NCBI GenBank assembly: GCA_947074135.1
Contig: CAMTOL010000006.1
Coordinates: 1-23,709, forward strand
Reading direction: 5' to 3'
Source of the DNA: an uncultured Rikenellaceae bacterium
GTDB lineage: Bacteria; Bacteroidota; Bacteroidia; Bacteroidales; Rikenellaceae
Length of the DNA: 23,709 nucleotides
In this document: positions 1 to 8,429 of the stretch, one piece after another
Layout: each line of letters opens with the position of its first letter
How positions within the stretch are numbered: the first letter of the stretch is position 1
The notes under the pieces: generated by a model
Seen by the model: the letters and a program-made list of their open reading frames with translations, nothing else
The model's database searches: none
What the model was told of the DNA's origin: nothing
Made by a program: the position numbers and the translations under genes

Positions 1-55
<55 letters not shown>

Positions 56-92
56 TTATATTATTATTTATGCTTTAACTATCTAAAATAAG

Positions 93-136
93 CACCTTCT
101 ACAGAAAAATGCTCTGCCGATGAACAACAACAATTA
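93..136 (-). pseudogene. Decayed tRNA-like remnant upstream of tRNA-Thr
   Basis: On the minus strand this stretch repeats the 5' half of a tRNA: a TTGTTG-type start, a D-arm-like segment ending GGCAGAGCA (compare GGTAGAGCA in the intact tRNA-Thr) and a possible anticodon loop CTGTAGA, which would give anticodon GTA. The D stem and anticodon stem no longer pair properly (mostly T-G and T-T), and no T arm follows. It lies between the tRNA promoter and the intact tRNA-Thr, so it would be transcribed in the same precursor. I infer a former tandem tRNA gene in decay; chance similarity is possible. Confidence 0.4.
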
Positions 137-162
137 TTAATTGCTCTTTTCGAAAGCGATGA

Positions 163-193
163 CAAAGTTAATATTTTTATACTACTTTACAAA
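163..193 (-). promoter_or_regulatory. Bacteroidetes-type promoter for the tRNA-Thr transcript
   Basis: On the minus strand TTTG (193-190) is followed after 19 nt by TAACTTTG (170-163), an exact match to the Bacteroidetes -33/-7 pattern. Transcription would start near 155 and run through the tRNA remnant into tRNA-Thr. The ribH stop codon lies 27 nt upstream of the -33 element. Confidence 0.65.
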
Positions 194-219
194 ACTCACA
201 CAAAGATTCTACGCAAAAT

Positions 220-828
220 CTACGAAAATTGATGCTTTTTTTTGCTGCCAGCAATAACATCCAAGAAATCATTTTCCAAATCATCACTATCTAACAAATC
301 ATCACTATCACCCTCACTCTTACCATAATACTCAATCTCTAGCTCATCTTTTAGAACCATCATATCAACAAGTGTCGCTGCAGCCTCATCTCCTTTATTG
401 CCATATTTTCCTCCTGCCCTATCTTCGGCCTGCTCCATATCATCGACAGTCAAAAGCCCAAAAGCAACCGGTACATTATAGTTGAGCTGAATCTCCATTA
501 TACCATATGTAGTCCCTTGACAAACGTACTCAAAATGGGGTGTTCCGCCACGAACCACACAACCCAACGCAATAACACCATCTAAGACATTGGTACGTAG
601 CATCAACTGCACTCCCATAGGGAGTTCAAAAGCGCCAGGCACCCTCTTTACAATTATGTTCGACTCCTTACACCCAGCTTTTAACAACGTACTATACGCT
701 CCATCTAATAGCTTATTTGTAATTTGAGAATTCCAATCAGAAACAACTATTGCAACTCGCATCTTATCGGCACTCTTCAAATTATCTGAATTTGCTTTAG
801 ATGAAAGATTTTGATTTTTACTTGACAT
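220..828 (-). CDS. ribH: 6,7-dimethyl-8-ribityllumazine synthase
   Basis: Cytoplasmic enzyme that condenses 5-amino-6-ribitylamino-uracil with 3,4-dihydroxy-2-butanone 4-phosphate to lumazine, the penultimate step of riboflavin synthesis; the family forms icosahedral or pentameric assemblies. Family signatures are plain: VVSDWN near residues 28-33, PGAFELP 64-70, the catalytic-loop segment GGTPHFEYVCQG 94-105 with His98, and AEDRAGGKYGNKG further on. The N-terminal ~22 residues precede the conserved core (MRVAIVV), an extension also usual in Bacteroidetes homologues, so I keep the first ATG. The protein is longer than usual at the C-terminus: after the core it carries about 35 residues rich in Asp/Ser/Glu/Leu ending in a basic KKK patch, which is not part of the family fold. 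It follows the TPR gene on the same strand but a strong terminator separates them; I see no clear promoter of its own. Confidence 0.95.
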   Translation of the reverse strand: MSSKNQNLSSKANSDNLKSADKMRVAIVVSDWNSQITNKLLDGAYSTLLKAGCKESNIIVKRVPGAFELPMGVQLMLRTNVLDGVIALGCVVRGGTPHFEYVCQGTTYGIMEIQLNYNVPVAFGLLTVDDMEQAEDRAGGKYGNKGDEAAATLVDMMVLKDELEIEYYGKSEGDSDDLLDSDDLENDFLDVIAGSKKKHQFS

Positions 829-880
829 TTTATTTGAACGATCAGGGGATTAATGAACAACTATTTGTAAATTATGAATT

Positions 881-918
881 AAAAAAGTCGCCAAGTGCAA
901 ATTTACTCACTTGGCGAC
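881..918 (-). terminator. Strong intrinsic terminator after the TPR gene
   Basis: A perfect 11-bp inverted repeat (GTCGCCAAGTG at 887-897 and its complement at 908-918) encloses a 10-nt loop. On the minus strand it is followed directly by six T residues (886-881). It ends transcription of the TPR gene 29 nt past its stop codon and insulates ribH. Confidence 0.9.
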
Positions 919-947
919 ATATCGTTTTAGTTTAGCGTATTGAGCAA

Positions 948-1646
948 TTATAACTTTTGTTCGACTAACGCAATAAATTTATCAGCATCACGAGCCTGAA
1001 GAGAGGCAGGATATTTGCTCGACAAACTCTTGAACAACTCCAAAGCTTCAGTATATTTTCCTTGGGTATAAAGTTCGATTGCGGCTTTTTGCGTATAAAT
1101 AGGTGCTGTGGCATCGCTCTTTGAGGCAGAAATTGCTTTTTTGTAGAACTCTACACCTTTTGCAGCATCACCACTCTCGATATAACAATCACCAATTAGA
1201 CCATAGTTTTGCGCATCAATAACATCACCTGCCGCATTACCACTTTGGCTATATTTTTGGAAATATGAGATAGCTTTTTGGAAATCACCCATTCTCATTG
1301 CGCAAATACCTGCATAATGGTTAGCAATATTTGCTTGAGGAGTGCCCGAAAATTCAGTAGCAACTTCATCAAAACCAGCAAAAACACCTTTAACACCGTT
1401 TAATGCAATTGCAAATGAATCACGTTCGAATTGGATTTGAGCTTCAAACATTGCGTCGGTTGCTTTTTGTTCGCGAGGTTGAGCATAGAAGTGACGATAA
1501 CCGAAGAAACAACCTACTACAACAGCAATTACTGCTAAGATTGAAAGCAATAGTTTGCCATTTTTTTCGAAAAATAGTTCAGTTTTCGACAGTGCTTGTT
1601 CGATTGATTCTTCTGGATCTTTAACTACAGGTTTTTTTGTTGCCAT
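948..1646 (-). CDS. Single-span membrane protein with periplasmic TPR repeats
   Basis: A 232-residue protein with a short cytoplasmic N-terminus, one hydrophobic span at about residues 31-50 (KLLLSILAVIAVVVGCFFGY) and a periplasmic domain. The latter contains helix pairs of TPR type, for example ANHYAGICAMRMGDFQKAISYFQKY, NYGLIGDCYIESGDAAKGVEFYKKA and AAIELYTQGKYTEALELFKSL. The layout matches YfgM/BamD-like tetratricopeptide proteins; in Bacteroidetes this gene is regularly found between ribH and recF. Its precise role is not known to me; a chaperone or assembly-scaffold role at the inner membrane is only an inference from the fold. It has its own promoter divergent from recF, a leader of roughly 85 nt and a strong terminator, so it is probably monocistronic. 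Confidence 0.85.
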   Translation of the reverse strand: MATKKPVVKDPEESIEQALSKTELFFEKNGKLLLSILAVIAVVVGCFFGYRHFYAQPREQKATDAMFEAQIQFERDSFAIALNGVKGVFAGFDEVATEFSGTPQANIANHYAGICAMRMGDFQKAISYFQKYSQSGNAAGDVIDAQNYGLIGDCYIESGDAAKGVEFYKKAISASKSDATAPIYTQKAAIELYTQGKYTEALELFKSLSSKYPASLQARDADKFIALVEQKL

Positions 1647-1678
1647 ATTGTTATAAAATATTAAATTACTATCATTTA

Positions 1679-1726
1679 GTAGATTTTAAGTACAACATCA
1701 ACTATGCTACACTGATAAAAATCTAC
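1679..1726 (-). other. Leader hairpin in the 5' region of the TPR gene
   Basis: A perfect 9-bp inverted repeat, GTAGATTTT (1679-1687) against AAAATCTAC (1718-1726), encloses a 30-nt loop. It falls inside the predicted untranslated leader between the promoter and the ATG at 1646. It has no T-run directly after it, so it is not an obvious terminator; function unknown. Confidence 0.35.
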
Positions 1727-1737
1727 AATTCGAAGCA

Positions 1738-1769
1738 CAAAAGTAATTTTTTTATATTTAACCGCCAAA
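1738..1769 (-). promoter_or_regulatory. Promoter of the TPR gene
   Basis: On the minus strand TTTG (1769-1766) is followed after 20 nt by TACTTTTG (1745-1738), matching both elements and the spacing of the Bacteroidetes housekeeping promoter. Its -33 element lies only 16 nt from the recF -7 element on the other strand. Confidence 0.7.
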
Positions 1770-1785
1770 TTTTACCCCTTTTTTT

Positions 1786-1793
1786 TACCTTTG
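1786..1793 (+). promoter_or_regulatory. Minus-7 element of the recF promoter
   Basis: TACCTTTG matches TAnnTTTG exactly and is followed by CACT and then the recF ATG at 1798. The start of transcription would fall on or within a few bases of the ATG, so the recF message is probably leaderless or nearly so. No good TTTG is seen 19-21 nt upstream. Confidence 0.55.
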
Positions 1794-1797
1794 CACT

Positions 1798-2889
1798 ATG
1801 TATTTAAGCAACATATCGGTTACGAACTTCAAAAACATTGAGTTAGCAGAGCTATCGTTTAGTGAGTCGCTCAACTGTTTTGTAGGTTCAAATGGAAGTG
1901 GAAAGACCAATATTCTAGACGCTATTCACTATCTTTCGCTCACAAAGTCAGCACTTTGCACCGACAGCGGAGCAATCACTCACAATCGTGACTTTTTTAT
2001 TGTACAGGGCAGGTATAACTCTACTAACACTCAAAGTAGCGAGTCGATAACAGTTTCGTTTAAGCGTGGAGGAGGAAAGAAAATTCTGCGTGGCACTAAG
2101 GAGTATGAGAAGTTGAGCGACCACATTGGGCGTTTTCCGTTAGTAATGATTGCACCTGGCGATGCTGCTCTAATTAGCGACGCTCCAGAGTATAGGCGGC
2201 GGTTTCTGAACGCTTTCTTATCGCAAATAGACCCACACTACCTAGCTTTGATGATGCGATACAACGCAGTTTTGGCATCGCGTAATAGTGCGCTAAAAAA
2301 TCCTAATGGACAGTACGAGATAATTGAGATTCTGTCGGAGCAGTTGGCAGAGATTGGGACAAAGGTTTACAATTTACGACTGGGCTACATTACTCAACTT
2401 GCGCCAGTGGTGTCTAAGTTTTATGAGGTAATCTCGGGCAGTCGGGAGAGTATAGAGATTAGTTACAAGTCGAAATTAGAGGAGGGACCAATGTTGGAGC
2501 AGTTGAAGCGCAACTTAGAGCGTGATCTGGTATTGGGTTACACCTCGATTGGGGTTCATCGCGACGATATTTCGCTTACTATGAATGGTTATGCGGTTAG
2601 GAGTGTTGGTTCGCAGGGGCAGCAAAAGTCGTTGCTACTAGCTCTGAAACTTTCGGAGGCGAGGGTGATTAGTGAGAAGTGTGGGCGCAAGGCAATATTG
2701 TTGCTTGATGATGTTTTTGATAAATTGGATATGAGCAGGGTTGAGAACCTAGTAGGTTTGGTATCGTCGGAGGATTTTGGTCAGATATTTATAACGGACA
2801 GTAATAAGGTACGTTTGGAGGGGATTGCCAAGAAGTTTGACACTCCGCTAAAGATGTTCGAGGTAGAGGGCGGAGAAATTAGAGATTAA
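1798..2889 (+). CDS. recF: DNA replication and repair protein RecF
   Basis: SMC-like ATPase that with RecO and RecR loads RecA on gapped DNA. The 363-residue protein has the family order: N-terminal beta strands (MYLSNISVTNFKNIE), Walker A GSNGSGKT at residues 30-37, a conserved PGDAALISDAPEYRRRFLN segment around 120-138, the helical arm, the signature GSQGQQKSLLLALKLSEA from 271, and Walker B ILLLDDVFDKLD at 300-311. Length is normal for RecF. The ATG at 1798 begins exactly where family members begin. It is followed after 43 nt by the pseudouridine synthase gene on the same strand, probably one transcript ending at the terminator near 4023. Confidence 0.96.
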   Translation: MYLSNISVTNFKNIELAELSFSESLNCFVGSNGSGKTNILDAIHYLSLTKSALCTDSGAITHNRDFFIVQGRYNSTNTQSSESITVSFKRGGGKKILRGTKEYEKLSDHIGRFPLVMIAPGDAALISDAPEYRRRFLNAFLSQIDPHYLALMMRYNAVLASRNSALKNPNGQYEIIEILSEQLAEIGTKVYNLRLGYITQLAPVVSKFYEVISGSRESIEISYKSKLEEGPMLEQLKRNLERDLVLGYTSIGVHRDDISLTMNGYAVRSVGSQGQQKSLLLALKLSEARVISEKCGRKAILLLDDVFDKLDMSRVENLVGLVSSEDFGQIFITDSNKVRLEGIAKKFDTPLKMFEVEGGEIRD

Positions 2890-2932
2890 ATAATATTTAG
2901 AGTGATCATAAAAAATCACAAATCACAATAAG

Positions 2933-3985
2933 ATGATAGACGAAACAATATATAATGAACAGGAGGAGAGTGGCGAAGAGCTATTCGAACACTTCTCTAT
3001 AACGGTTGACAAAGGACAGGGGTTACTTCGAGTTGACAAATTCCTAAAGCTGAAACTCGAAAAAACTTCGCGTGCACGCATTCAAGCGGCTGCCGACAGC
3101 GGATACGTAATCGTAAACGATAATCCTGTCAAAAGCTCCTATAAGGTAAAGCCCGGCGACGATGTGCAACTAATGATGCCTTATGAGCGTAAAGAGTTGG
3201 TTATTCTCCCCGAAGATATACCTTTAAATATAGTATATGAGGACAAACATCTGCTCGTGGTTAACAAACCCGCAGGGCTGGTCGTACACCCAGGTCACGG
3301 AAACTACACCGGCACGCTGATTAATGCTCTAGCATACCACCTCAAAGATGAGCCTATGTTTGGTCGTGGTTGTGATGTTAGAGCTGGACTTGTTCACCGC
3401 ATCGACAAGAACACCTCGGGACTACTAGTTATTGCCAAAAATAGCGAGGTTCACGCCCACCTTGCAAATCAGTTTTTTCACCACACAACCGAACGCACCT
3501 ACCACGCACTAGTCTGGGGAACACCTAAAGAGAGCGAAGGAACAGTCGAAAATATGATTGGTCGCCACTTAAAAGATAGGCTTCAAATGGCGGTACTTAA
3601 AGATGACGACCCAAATGGAAAAATCGCAATTACTCACTATAAGGTTTTGGAATCGATGGGCTATGTGTCGCTTGTGGAGTGTAAACTAGAAACTGGTCGA
3701 ACACACCAGATTAGGGTGCATATGAAACACTTAGGTCACCCTCTCTTTAACGATGAAAGATATGGTGGCGACAGAATCTTAAGAGGTACAACCTACACCA
3801 AATACAAGCAGTTTGTCGATAACTGTTTCTCGTTGATGCCTCGTCACGGACTTCACGCTCTAACACTTGGGTTTACCCACCCTGTAACTAAGGAGCGAAT
3901 GGAGTTTACGAGCGATTACCCTTCTGACTTTGCAAACTGCATAGAGAAGTGGCGGTCTTATATACAATTGACAATTGAGAATTGA
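2933..3985 (+). CDS. RluA-family 23S rRNA pseudouridine synthase (RluD/RluC type)
   Basis: Isomerises uridines to pseudouridine in 23S rRNA. The sequence shows an N-terminal acidic leader, an S4 RNA-binding domain at about residues 32-82 (RVDKFLKLKL...SRARIQ...VNDNPVKSSYKVKPGD), then the catalytic domain with YEDKHLLVVNKPAGLVVHPG and the active-site motif HRIDKNTSGLLV with Asp158, followed by ETGRTHQIRVHMKHLGHPL. Domain order and length fit RluD-type enzymes of Bacteroidetes; whether it serves RluD or RluC positions cannot be told. It lies 43 nt after recF. Its last codons are made of an AATTGAN heptamer repeat that runs through the stop codon. Confidence 0.93.
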   Translation: MIDETIYNEQEESGEELFEHFSITVDKGQGLLRVDKFLKLKLEKTSRARIQAAADSGYVIVNDNPVKSSYKVKPGDDVQLMMPYERKELVILPEDIPLNIVYEDKHLLVVNKPAGLVVHPGHGNYTGTLINALAYHLKDEPMFGRGCDVRAGLVHRIDKNTSGLLVIAKNSEVHAHLANQFFHHTTERTYHALVWGTPKESEGTVENMIGRHLKDRLQMAVLKDDDPNGKIAITHYKVLESMGYVSLVECKLETGRTHQIRVHMKHLGHPLFNDERYGGDRILRGTTYTKYKQFVDNCFSLMPRHGLHALTLGFTHPVTKERMEFTSDYPSDFANCIEKWRSYIQLTIEN

Positions 3986-3993
3986 TAATTGAA
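3966..3993 (+). repeat. Four tandem AATTGAN heptamers across the stop codon
   Basis: AATTGAC, AATTGAG, AATTGAT and AATTGAA follow each other without a gap from 3966 to 3993. The TGA stop codon of the pseudouridine synthase (3983-3985) lies inside the third unit, and the last residues (QLTIEN) are encoded by the repeat. Confidence 0.8.
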
Positions 3994-4022
3994 AAAACTC
4001 GCTGGTACGATTTTTGAAAAAA

Positions 4023-4056
4023 GGTGTGTTAGAATTTAACTAACACATCTTTTTTT
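4023..4056 (+). terminator. Intrinsic terminator between the recF operon and efflux operon
   Basis: A 10-bp stem, GGTGTGTTAG (4023-4032) with CTAACACATC (4040-4049), has one G-T wobble, encloses a 7-nt loop and is followed by seven T residues (4050-4056). It ends only 13 nt before the ATG of the efflux adaptor gene, leaving no room for a separate promoter after it. Confidence 0.85.
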
Positions 4057-4069
4057 ATATCATACCACA

Positions 4070-5218
4070 ATGAAAGCACTCTACGGTTCACTTCTCTACT
4101 GCTTATTGGCAGCGTCATTGGTAATATCTTGCTCGTCAGGCTCTCCGAAATCATCAGAAAAAGGAGAAACATCAAAAGTTCCTCCGATGGAGCTTACTGT
4201 TTTTGAGGCTATCGCAGACTCACTTCCAGTCACTATGGAGTTCACCTGCCAAACATACAGCTACAAAGACCAATATATCGAACCTCGAGTAAACGGCTAC
4301 ATTAAATCTATCCACTATCAAGAGGGTATGCCTGTCAAAGAGGGACAACTACTAATAATTATCGAACCTTCGGAGTTCGAAGCCAATGTAGCTGCTGCCG
4401 AAGCATCGTTAGCTTCGGCCCAGGCGCAAAAAGTTCAAGCACAGGACACCTACGACAGATATGTTCCATTAGCTCGAATGAGCGCAATAAGTCGTAGTTC
4501 GCTAGATGCTGCCACCGCATCGCTTGCCGAAGCCATTGCGTCGGTCAACAGCTCCAAAGCATCGCTTAGAAATGCAAAGCTAAACCTTTCATACTGTTTC
4601 ATAACAGCACCAACAGACGGAATTATTGGACAAAATAGCGCCAATATCGGCTCTTATGTCGGAAGTGGAACAAAATACACAACCCTAAATACAGTCTCAA
4701 ATATAGATTCAATCTACGTCTATCTGTCAATACCAACATCACGCTACCTAACAATTGCCAGTAACGACTCGCTTGGAACATTGCTCTACAATGACGGTGC
4801 AGCTTTCTGGAATATTGAGCTTACAACGGCTGATGGAAAACTATTCCCACACAAAGGCAAATACGCCTTTACGGAGAGAGCTCTCAACAACCAAACAGGC
4901 TCGATTGTGGTTCATATTATATTTCCAAACCCTCAACACTCGCTCAAATCTGGCGAATTTGTTAAGGTTAAATCCAACATTGGGAAGAAACGCCCCACTA
5001 TCATTGTGCCTCAACGTTCAGTAATTCAGACTCAAGGTCTAAACTCAGTTTTTGTGGTTGACAACAACGGCACAGTCACACATCGCAGCGTTATACTTGG
5101 CGACACCTATGGCACTATGTGGGAGATTCGCACAGGACTAAATCCAGGTGAGATGGTGCTTACCGAGGGATTGCAGAAGGTAAGAAGTGGGCAAAAAATT
5201 AAACCAATCAAGAATTAG
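4070..5218 (+). CDS. RND efflux periplasmic adaptor (membrane fusion lipoprotein)
   Basis: Links the inner-membrane RND pump to the outer-membrane channel. It has a lipoprotein signal ending LVISC with lipidated Cys21, a first lipoyl half (about residues 70-102, PRVNGYIKSIHYQEGMPVKEGQ), an Ala/Ser-rich alpha-helical hairpin (about 105-170), the second lipoyl half (APTDGIIGQNSANIGSYVGSG), a beta-barrel and a C-terminal membrane-proximal domain. This is the AcrA/MexA layout at normal length. The pump gene follows after 41 nt and the channel gene after that, so all three parts are encoded together. No TetR- or MarR-type regulator lies beside it. The start follows a terminator hairpin closely, so its expression may depend on read-through or attenuation. 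Confidence 0.94.
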   Translation: MKALYGSLLYCLLAASLVISCSSGSPKSSEKGETSKVPPMELTVFEAIADSLPVTMEFTCQTYSYKDQYIEPRVNGYIKSIHYQEGMPVKEGQLLIIIEPSEFEANVAAAEASLASAQAQKVQAQDTYDRYVPLARMSAISRSSLDAATASLAEAIASVNSSKASLRNAKLNLSYCFITAPTDGIIGQNSANIGSYVGSGTKYTTLNTVSNIDSIYVYLSIPTSRYLTIASNDSLGTLLYNDGAAFWNIELTTADGKLFPHKGKYAFTERALNNQTGSIVVHIIFPNPQHSLKSGEFVKVKSNIGKKRPTIIVPQRSVIQTQGLNSVFVVDNNGTVTHRSVILGDTYGTMWEIRTGLNPGEMVLTEGLQKVRSGQKIKPIKN

Positions 5219-5259
5219 TGACTAGTCACCAAATAATCTACACAAAATAATAAAAAAAA

Positions 5260-8200
5260 ATGTCAGATTTCTTTATACGTCGCCCTATTTTTGCCATCGT
5301 AACCTCCATTATTATTGTGCTACTTGGCATAATATCGATTCAAACGCTTCCTATCGAGGAGTATCCCGATATTACACCTCCAGTAGTGCAAGTATCGGCA
5401 ACCTACACTGGTGCCGATGCCCTAAGTGTCGATGAATCGGTTGCCACACCTATTGGTGAGGCTATTATGGGTGTAAGCGATATGCTCTATATGCAGAGCA
5501 CTAGCGCCTCGGACGGTTCGATGAACCTCAGCGTCACCTTTGCAGTTGGCTCAGACCCCGATATGGACGCTGTATTTACTCAAAACAACGCCGCAACGGC
5601 AACTAGAATGCTACCTACATCGGTAAGACAGCAGGGGGTAGAAACCCAAAAATCGATGACTGGTTTTTTGATGGTTTACGCCCTTTACAGCGATGGCAGG
5701 TACGACAACCTTTTCCTGTCGAATTATGCCATAATCAATATCAAAAACGAACTACTCAAAATCAATGGAGTGGGCAAGGTCGATATTATGGGAGCAGGAG
5801 AATACTCAATGCGAATATGGGTAAAACCTGATCAATTAAGCTACCTAGGTATTTCGATTAGCGACATTACAAACGCTATTGAGAGTCAGAGTGGGATTTA
5901 TGCAGCTGGTAAGTTTGGAGCAGAACCAAACACCTCGCAAACTGAATTCACTTATACTGTCACTCTACCATCGTCGATTAATACCGCCAAAGAGTACGAA
6001 AATATTGCAATTACGACTCTTAGCGACGGTAGTCAACTACGATTAGGCGATGTGGCTAGAGTAGAACTAGGAGCGGAAACCTACGGAGCTTCGTCGGAGT
6101 TCAACAAACAACCTTCAGCAATGATAGTTGTTTATCAAGCTCCAGGCAGTAACGCAATGGAGGTGGGCAACGCCGTTAATGCTAAAATGGAGAGCCTATC
6201 CGAAAAATTTTACGATGGGGTGGGCTATGACGTTGTGGTTGATGCCACTGCTCCTATACGTTCGGGCATTTCTGACATCATAACGACTCTAGTGATTGCA
6301 CTACTACTCGTTGTAGCAATAATATATCTCTTCATTCAAGATTTTAGAGCGATGTTAATTCCAATCATCGCCATACCTGTATCTCTAGTGGGAGCCTTTA
6401 TGCTCTTTCCGCTACTGGGATTCTCGGTCAACATATTTTCACTGCTGGGTCTAATACTTGCCATCGGACTTGTGGTTGACGATGCAATTGTGGTGGTCGA
6501 GGCAGTACAGGTCAACATCGCTGCCGGATTATCGCCCAAGCAGGCAACACGCAAGGCTATGCGCTCGGTCAGTTCGCCAATCATTGCAACTACAATATCA
6601 CTTACCGCTGTCTTTATACCAGTTTCATTTATTTCAGGCATCACCGGCGAACTCTACAAACAGTTTGCCGTTACAATAGCACTTTCAGTCGTAATATCTG
6701 CCTTCAACGCTCTAACACTCTCTCCTGCACTTTGCGCTCTTGTTCTTCGCAACAAAGAACCTAAAACTAAAGGATTTTTTGGTTGGTTCAATCGCTGGTT
6801 CAATAAACGAGTTGGCGGCTATCTAAATTTCAGTCATACAATAGCTCGTCACAGCGTCAGAGCATTAGCTTTTGTGGCAATAATTGGAGTCGCACTATTT
6901 GTACTATTCAAAACTCTCCCATCGGGCTTCCTACCCGAAGAGGATCAGGGTTATCTTATGGTGAGCATTCAACTACCAGATGCCGCATCAACCGAACGTA
7001 CCGCCCAGAGTATGGCAGAGGTGAGAGATATTATAACAGAGAACCCTGCTGTAAAATACACAGCCTCGGTTGCTGGGTTTGATATGTTGTCAGGAGTTGC
7101 TGCATCGAATAGCGGCATTATGTTTATAACACTAAAGGAGTACAAAGATAGAAAACAGTCAGCTGCCCAACTAGTGGAGCAATTCAACGAAGAGCTCTAC
7201 TTCGGAATTAATTCTGCTCAAGCATTTGCCTTCCAAGCACCTGCAATTCCGGGGCTTGGCACATCTTCAGGCATTTCGTTAATGGTGCAGGACAAAGGCG
7301 GCAATACAATTCAGTATTTAGCCGACAACACCAACAACTATATTGAGAAGATGCGAGAACTACCCGAAATCTCAACAGTTACCTCGCAATTCAGTTCAAA
7401 CGTACCTCAACGCCAACTAATAATAAACAACAACGAAGCGTTTGTACAGGGGGTAAATATGGGAGATGTACACACTCTGATTTCAACCTACCTAGGCGGC
7501 GCATACATCAACAACTTTAACCGTTTTGGTAAGATCTACGAAACTTATGTCCAAAGTGAAGCTGAGTATAGAGAGTCCAAAGATGACTTAAGCAACTACT
7601 ACCTACCCAACAGCAACTCAACAATGGTTCCCCTATCTTCGTTTGTTACGGTCAAAGACACCACTGGAGTCGATTTTATTAATCAGTTCAACCTCTACCG
7701 TTCGATAGCAGTCAACGCAACAGTTTCGACCAAATATTCGACCTCCGAGGCAATGAATGCGCTCGAGAAACTATCTCTCGAAGCTCTACCCGAAGATATG
7801 GGTATTGCGTGGAGCGGTATGTCGTTCCAACAAAGCAGCGCAAGCAACAATGGCGGCATGGCGTTTGCGATTGCTCTGATTTTTGTATTTCTTATTCTAG
7901 CTGCTCTCTATGAGAGTTGGGCACTGCCCTTTGCCATACTGCTAGGAGTACCAATTGCCGCCTTTGGGGCTGCTCTGTTCATATTCTTAGCCCATCTACT
8001 CGACCCAATCTATATTGACAATATCTTTATGCAGATTTCACTCATACTGCTTATCGGACTATCGGCAAAGAATGCAATTCTAATCGTAGAGTATGCCAAT
8101 GGCGAGTTTTTCGACAAAGGCAAAGATATTATTGAGGCAGCTATTACTGGAGCTCGTGAACGTTTTAGACCTATTATTATGACTGCAACTGCATTTCTAC

Positions 8201-8421
8201 TCGGTGTTTCGCCGCTAATCTTTGCAACTGGCTCTTCGAGCGTAGCACAGACTGTAATGGGGGTTGCTCTAGTAGGCGGAATGGCTATTGCTACTCTGTT
8301 TGGTGTATTCATTTATCCTGCACTCTACGTACTGTTTGCAAAAATAGGAAGGTTCGACAAAATCAGAGATAGACGAGCTGCCGAAAAGTTAGAAACAGAC
8401 AATCAAATTAATAATAAATAG
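5260..8421 (+). CDS. RND efflux pump, AcrB/HAE1 family inner-membrane permease
   Basis: Proton-driven exporter of amphiphilic drugs, dyes or detergents across the envelope. The 1053-residue length and start (MSDFFIRRPIFAIVTSIII) are standard. It has twelve expected membrane spans in two halves, each followed by a large periplasmic loop. The proton-relay residues are intact: Asp407 and Asp408 in GLVVDDAIVVVEAV and the lysine in GLSAKNAILIVEYA at about residue 937. Conserved porter-domain text such as LPIEEYPDITPP and the FLPEEDQGYL motif is present. It lies between its adaptor (41 nt upstream) and channel (8 nt downstream), giving a complete tripartite pump. Substrate range cannot be read from sequence. 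Confidence 0.96.
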   Translation: MSDFFIRRPIFAIVTSIIIVLLGIISIQTLPIEEYPDITPPVVQVSATYTGADALSVDESVATPIGEAIMGVSDMLYMQSTSASDGSMNLSVTFAVGSDPDMDAVFTQNNAATATRMLPTSVRQQGVETQKSMTGFLMVYALYSDGRYDNLFLSNYAIINIKNELLKINGVGKVDIMGAGEYSMRIWVKPDQLSYLGISISDITNAIESQSGIYAAGKFGAEPNTSQTEFTYTVTLPSSINTAKEYENIAITTLSDGSQLRLGDVARVELGAETYGASSEFNKQPSAMIVVYQAPGSNAMEVGNAVNAKMESLSEKFYDGVGYDVVVDATAPIRSGISDIITTLVIALLLVVAIIYLFIQDFRAMLIPIIAIPVSLVGAFMLFPLLGFSVNIFSLLGLILAIGLVVDDAIVVVEAVQVNIAAGLSPKQATRKAMRSVSSPIIATTISLTAVFIPVSFISGITGELYKQFAVTIALSVVISAFNALTLSPALCALVLRNKEPKTKGFFGWFNRWFNKRVGGYLNFSHTIARHSVRALAFVAIIGVALFVLFKTLPSGFLPEEDQGYLMVSIQLPDAASTERTAQSMAEVRDIITENPAVKYTASVAGFDMLSGVAASNSGIMFITLKEYKDRKQSAAQLVEQFNEELYFGINSAQAFAFQAPAIPGLGTSSGISLMVQDKGGNTIQYLADNTNNYIEKMRELPEISTVTSQFSSNVPQRQLIINNNEAFVQGVNMGDVHTLISTYLGGAYINNFNRFGKIYETYVQSEAEYRESKDDLSNYYLPNSNSTMVPLSSFVTVKDTTGVDFINQFNLYRSIAVNATVSTKYSTSEAMNALEKLSLEALPEDMGIAWSGMSFQQSSASNNGGMAFAIALIFVFLILAALYESWALPFAILLGVPIAAFGAALFIFLAHLLDPIYIDNIFMQISLILLIGLSAKNAILIVEYANGEFFDKGKDIIEAAITGARERFRPIIMTATAFLLGVSPLIFATGSSSVAQTVMGVALVGGMAIATLFGVFIYPALYVLFAKIGRFDKIRDRRAAEKLETDNQINNK

Positions 8422-8429
8422 ATATCATA

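Noticed and set aside
6336..6644. Antisense open frames inside the RND pump gene
   Set aside because: They overlap conserved membrane segments of the pump, and have no independent start signal or family resemblance.
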